Source of the DNA: Pseudorhodoplanes sinuspersici
GTDB taxonomy: Bacteria; Pseudomonadota; Alphaproteobacteria; Rhizobiales; Xanthobacteraceae
DNA: 64,000 bases
Assembly: GCF_002119765.1 (NCBI RefSeq)
Contig: NZ_CP021112.1
Span: 3,280,501 to 3,344,500 of the forward strand
Direction: 5' to 3'
Within the stretch, counting starts at the first letter, position 1, and each line of letters begins with the position of its first letter. Under the pieces are notes generated by a model. It had not been told where the DNA came from. It ran no database searches and saw only the letters and a list, made by a program, of their open reading frames with translations. Of this stretch, positions 61,551 through 64,000 are shown one piece after another. Both the position numbers and the translations under genes were made by a program.

Positions 61551-63947
61551 TTACACGCGGCCGAGCGCCCGCAACACCCGCCCCGGCGTGAAAGGCATTT
61601 CCGTCATCGGCGTTGCACCGAGCGGGCGCAGCGCATCGTTGATCGCATTCATCACACAGGCCGGTGCACCGGCAGTGCCGGCTTCGCCTGCGCCTTTCGC
61701 GCCCAGTTCTGAGTCGGCAGTCGGCGAGACGACATGGCCGATCTCCATGTCCGGCATTTCCATCGCCATCGGCACGAGATAATCGGCCATGTTGCCGTTC
61801 AGCATCTGGCCGCGCTCGTCATAGAGGCAATTCTCGAACAACGCGCCGCCGAGGCCCTGCACGATGCCGCCGCGGATCTGCTCATCCACGAGCTGCGGAT
61901 TGATGACCGTGCCGCAATCCTCCACGCACCAGTGCTTCAACAGCTTGATGAAGCCGGTGTCGACATCGACTTCGAGATAGGACGCCTGAATGCCGTTGGT
62001 GAAGGAGAACGGCCAGTTGCGTGGCACATAATGGCGCGTCGCCACGAGCTCCGCCTGGAAGCCCGGCGGCAAGGTGTCGGGCCGGAAATAGCAGATGCGC
62101 GCGACCTCGCTGAGGGTGATGCGCTCCTTGGCCGTGCCCTTGTCGACGACCACACCGTTGTTGATGTCGAGATCGTCCGGCTTGGCCTGCAGGATGGATG
62201 CGGCGGCGGCGAGAACATTCTCGCGCAGCGCCTTACCCGCTTGCCACGCCGCTTCGCCGCCGATGCCGGCGGCGCGCGAGGCCCAGGTGCCGCCGCCATA
62301 CGGCGTGTTGTCGGTGTCGCCCATGATCACGCGCACCTTGTCGAGCGACACGCCGAAGGATGACGCGACGCATTGCGCGATCACCGCTTCCGCGCCCTGG
62401 CCCTGTTCCGACACGCCGGTATGGCAGAAGATCGCGCCGGTGGCGTCGAGCTTTACCGTCGCGCCGTCCTGCGCCGAAATGCGCGCGCCGCCGACGCCAT
62501 AAAACGCCGCGCTCGGATTCGTCACTTCGATGAAGGACGCAAAGCCGATGCCGCGATGGATGCCGTTGGCCCGCGCCGCCGCCTGGTTCGCGCGCAGCGC
62601 CTTGTAATCCATCATCCTGAGCAGCTTGTCGGTGGCGGCGTGATGCGACAGCTTCTCGAACTTGATACCGGACGCCGCCGTCACCGGATAGGCATCGTCG
62701 GCATAGAGGTTTTTCTTGCGCACCTCGATCGGGTCCATGCCGATCTTCGCCGCGGCGAGATCGACAAGACCTTCGGTCACCGCGGTTGCGATCGGATGGC
62801 CGACCGCGCGGTACTGGCACATCACATTTTTATTCTGGAACACCACGCGCGCGCGGGCGCGATAGTTCGGACAAGCATAGGGGCCGCCGACCAGATTGAC
62901 CACCTGATTGGCCTCGATGCCGCTGGTGCGTGGATAGACCGAATAGGGGCCGATGCCGGTGAGATCGTCGATCTCGAAAGCGGTGATGGTGCCGTCCTTG
63001 TTGATGCCGATCTTGCCTTTCACGCGATGATCGCGCGCATGGATGTCGGTGACGAAGCTTTCCAGCCGGTCGGCGACGAACTTGATCGGCCGCTTGAGCA
63101 GCTTCGATAAAGCGACGACGGCCATTTCGTCGGCATAGGTGTGCACCTTGACGCCGAAGGAGCCGCCGACATCCTTGGTGATGACGCGGACCTGATGCTC
63201 CTCAAGGCCAAGATGCTTGGCGAACAGGTTCTGCATCATGTGCGGCGCCTGCGTGCCCTGATACACCGTGAGCCGCTGATCGCCGGTGTTCCAGTCGGCG
63301 ACGATGGAGCGCGGCTCGTTGGTGACGCCGGTATGGCGGCCGAAGATGAAGGTCGTTTCCACCACCGCGTCGGATTGCGCGAAGGCCTTGTCGACCTCGC
63401 CGGCATCGAGGCTGCGCTCGAAGGTCAGATTGTCGCCGAGATCGGGATGGATCACCGGCGTTGACGCATCGAGCGCGGTTTCCGGGTCGGTGACCGGCGT
63501 CAGCTCCTCGTAATCGACCTGGATCAATTCGCAGGCGTCTTCTGCTTCGGCCCGCGTGCGCGCGACCACGGCACAGACCGCTTCGCCCTGCCAGCAGGCG
63601 CGATCGACCGCCATCGCATATTGCGGCGCCGACTTGATGCCTTTGAGATGCGTGAGAACACCGACCCACGGCGTGATGACTTTCGCAAGCTCAGGTCCGG
63701 TGACCACGGCGATCACGCCGCGCGCTTTTTCCGCTTCGCTCTTGTCGATGTGTTTGATGCGCGCATGCGCGAACGGCGAGCGCAGATAGGCGACATGCGC
63801 CATCCGCGGCAGCACGAGGTCGCTGACATATTGTGCGCGGCCTTGCGTCAGGCGCTTGAGATTGGGGCGCGGCACCGCGCGGCCGATATAGGAATTGGGC
63901 CGGTCGAGTGCGGTGAGCGGCGAGGGGAGATCAGAGACGATTTTCAT
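61551..63947 (-). CDS. Molybdenum hydroxylase large subunit (xanthine dehydrogenase/CoxL family)
   Basis: 798 residues, complete. The N-terminal Ald_Xan_dh_C domain (IGRAVPRPNLKRLTQGRAQY) and the molybdopterin-binding domain (TKDVGGSFGVK, YRAVGHP, DTDNTPYGGGTWASR, GVSEQGQG, active-site Glu in GAKGAGEAG) are all present. The CO-dehydrogenase copper-site signature VAYRCSFR is absent (CQYRAVGHP instead), so it is not CO dehydrogenase. Small Fe-S and FAD subunits must be upstream, beyond the right edge. It hydroxylates aldehydes or N-heterocycles, a good fit to the aromatic context. Confidence 0.9.
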   Translation of the reverse strand: MKIVSDLPSPLTALDRPNSYIGRAVPRPNLKRLTQGRAQYVSDLVLPRMAHVAYLRSPFAHARIKHIDKSEAEKARGVIAVVTGPELAKVITPWVGVLTHLKGIKSAPQYAMAVDRACWQGEAVCAVVARTRAEAEDACELIQVDYEELTPVTDPETALDASTPVIHPDLGDNLTFERSLDAGEVDKAFAQSDAVVETTFIFGRHTGVTNEPRSIVADWNTGDQRLTVYQGTQAPHMMQNLFAKHLGLEEHQVRVITKDVGGSFGVKVHTYADEMAVVALSKLLKRPIKFVADRLESFVTDIHARDHRVKGKIGINKDGTITAFEIDDLTGIGPYSVYPRTSGIEANQVVNLVGGPYACPNYRARARVVFQNKNVMCQYRAVGHPIATAVTEGLVDLAAAKIGMDPIEVRKKNLYADDAYPVTAASGIKFEKLSHHAATDKLLRMMDYKALRANQAAARANGIHRGIGFASFIEVTNPSAAFYGVGGARISAQDGATVKLDATGAIFCHTGVSEQGQGAEAVIAQCVASSFGVSLDKVRVIMGDTDNTPYGGGTWASRAAGIGGEAAWQAGKALRENVLAAAASILQAKPDDLDINNGVVVDKGTAKERITLSEVARICYFRPDTLPPGFQAELVATRHYVPRNWPFSFTNGIQASYLEVDVDTGFIKLLKHWCVEDCGTVINPQLVDEQIRGGIVQGLGGALFENCLYDERGQMLNGNMADYLVPMAMEMPDMEIGHVVSPTADSELGAKGAGEAGTAGAPACVMNAINDALRPLGATPMTEMPFTPGRVLRALGRV

Positions 63948-63974
63948 GCTGTTCGTTCCATCGCCGGTGTTTTC

Positions 63975-64000
63975 CTTACCTCCCCCTGAAAGGGGGAGGT
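63975..64000. repeat. CT-rich inverted repeat family (copy 5, truncated by window edge)
   Basis: ACCTCCCCCTGAAAGGGGGA is the outer arm of the same family as at 14.7, 18.1, 35.1 and 38.5 kb; the partner arm is outside the window. Confidence 0.65.

Noticed and set aside
61551..63947. Carbon monoxide dehydrogenase large subunit
   Set aside because: The VAYRCSFR copper-site motif is missing, so only the general molybdenum hydroxylase family is supported.
1..64000. tRNA, rRNA, tmRNA or riboswitch genes
   Set aside because: No cloverleaf, rRNA core sequence or aptamer (for example cobalamin, SAM or TPP boxes) was recognised by eye; small RNAs cannot be excluded without a covariance search.

Overview
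The window looks like a chromosomal segment of a high-GC alphaproteobacterium, probably Hyphomicrobiales near Bradyrhizobium, Pseudolabrys or Rhodoplanes. The signs are codon and GC usage, several branched-chain-amino-acid-type (Liv) ABC systems, a tripartite tricarboxylate (TTT) transporter, many aromatic-catabolism genes, and short palindromic intergenic repeats built around a CCCCGC-GAAA-GCGGGG core. The genus is inference; no rRNA, tRNA or CRISPR array was seen.

Layout. 0-9.2 kb: housekeeping and miscellaneous genes (partial MATE exporter, SbmA/BacA-like ABC protein, xseB, HDAC-family deacetylase, HSDL2-like SDR, Nudix, metallophosphoesterase, hydroxypyruvate isomerase). 9.4-11.9 kb: a predicted DNA-binding/methyltransferase fusion translationally coupled to a methylenetetrahydrofolate reductase. 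12-14.7 kb: gentisate 1,2-dioxygenase, an SDR and a SnoaL-like protein. 14.7-16.8 kb: a repeat-rich, structured non-coding segment followed by one strongly AT-rich orphan gene with a PD-(D/E)XK nuclease-like motif, the clearest island of foreign DNA here. 16.9-18.1 kb: lytic transglycosylase. 18.3-26.0 kb: an operon for acyl-CoA ligase plus a complete Liv-type transporter, with a TetR regulator upstream and a shared candidate operator. 26-31.7 kb: MetE-like protein and an RND efflux pair. 31.9-38.4 kb: an intradiol dioxygenase with hydroxyquinol-type ligand spacing, then pqqA-pqqB-pqqC-pqqD-pqqE, a sorbosone-dehydrogenase-like PQQ enzyme and a dihaem cytochrome c, so cofactor synthesis, a likely user enzyme and an electron acceptor lie together. 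38.6-43.1 kb: cyclase plus tctCBA and a DUF1330 protein. 43.2-52.3 kb: a second complete Liv transporter with an alpha/beta hydrolase, two cupins, a FAD monooxygenase and a divergent TetR with a near-perfect operator. 52.4-64 kb: Tad-like secreted protein, dehydrogenases, HisD-like/SDR pair, HIT protein, a second cyclase, a secreted isochorismatase-fold protein lacking its cysteine, a phasin-like gene behind a perfect FNR/FixK box, and a CoxL-type molybdenum hydroxylase large subunit.

Taken together the region is specialised for uptake and oxidation of small carboxylic or aromatic acids: importers, CoA activation, ring-cleavage enzymes, cyclases and dehydrogenases, under local TetR control. 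The best candidate for something undescribed is the AT-rich gene at 15405-16796. The next are the methyltransferase/MTHFR pair with its own palindromic upstream site and the aromatic island around 48-52 kb.
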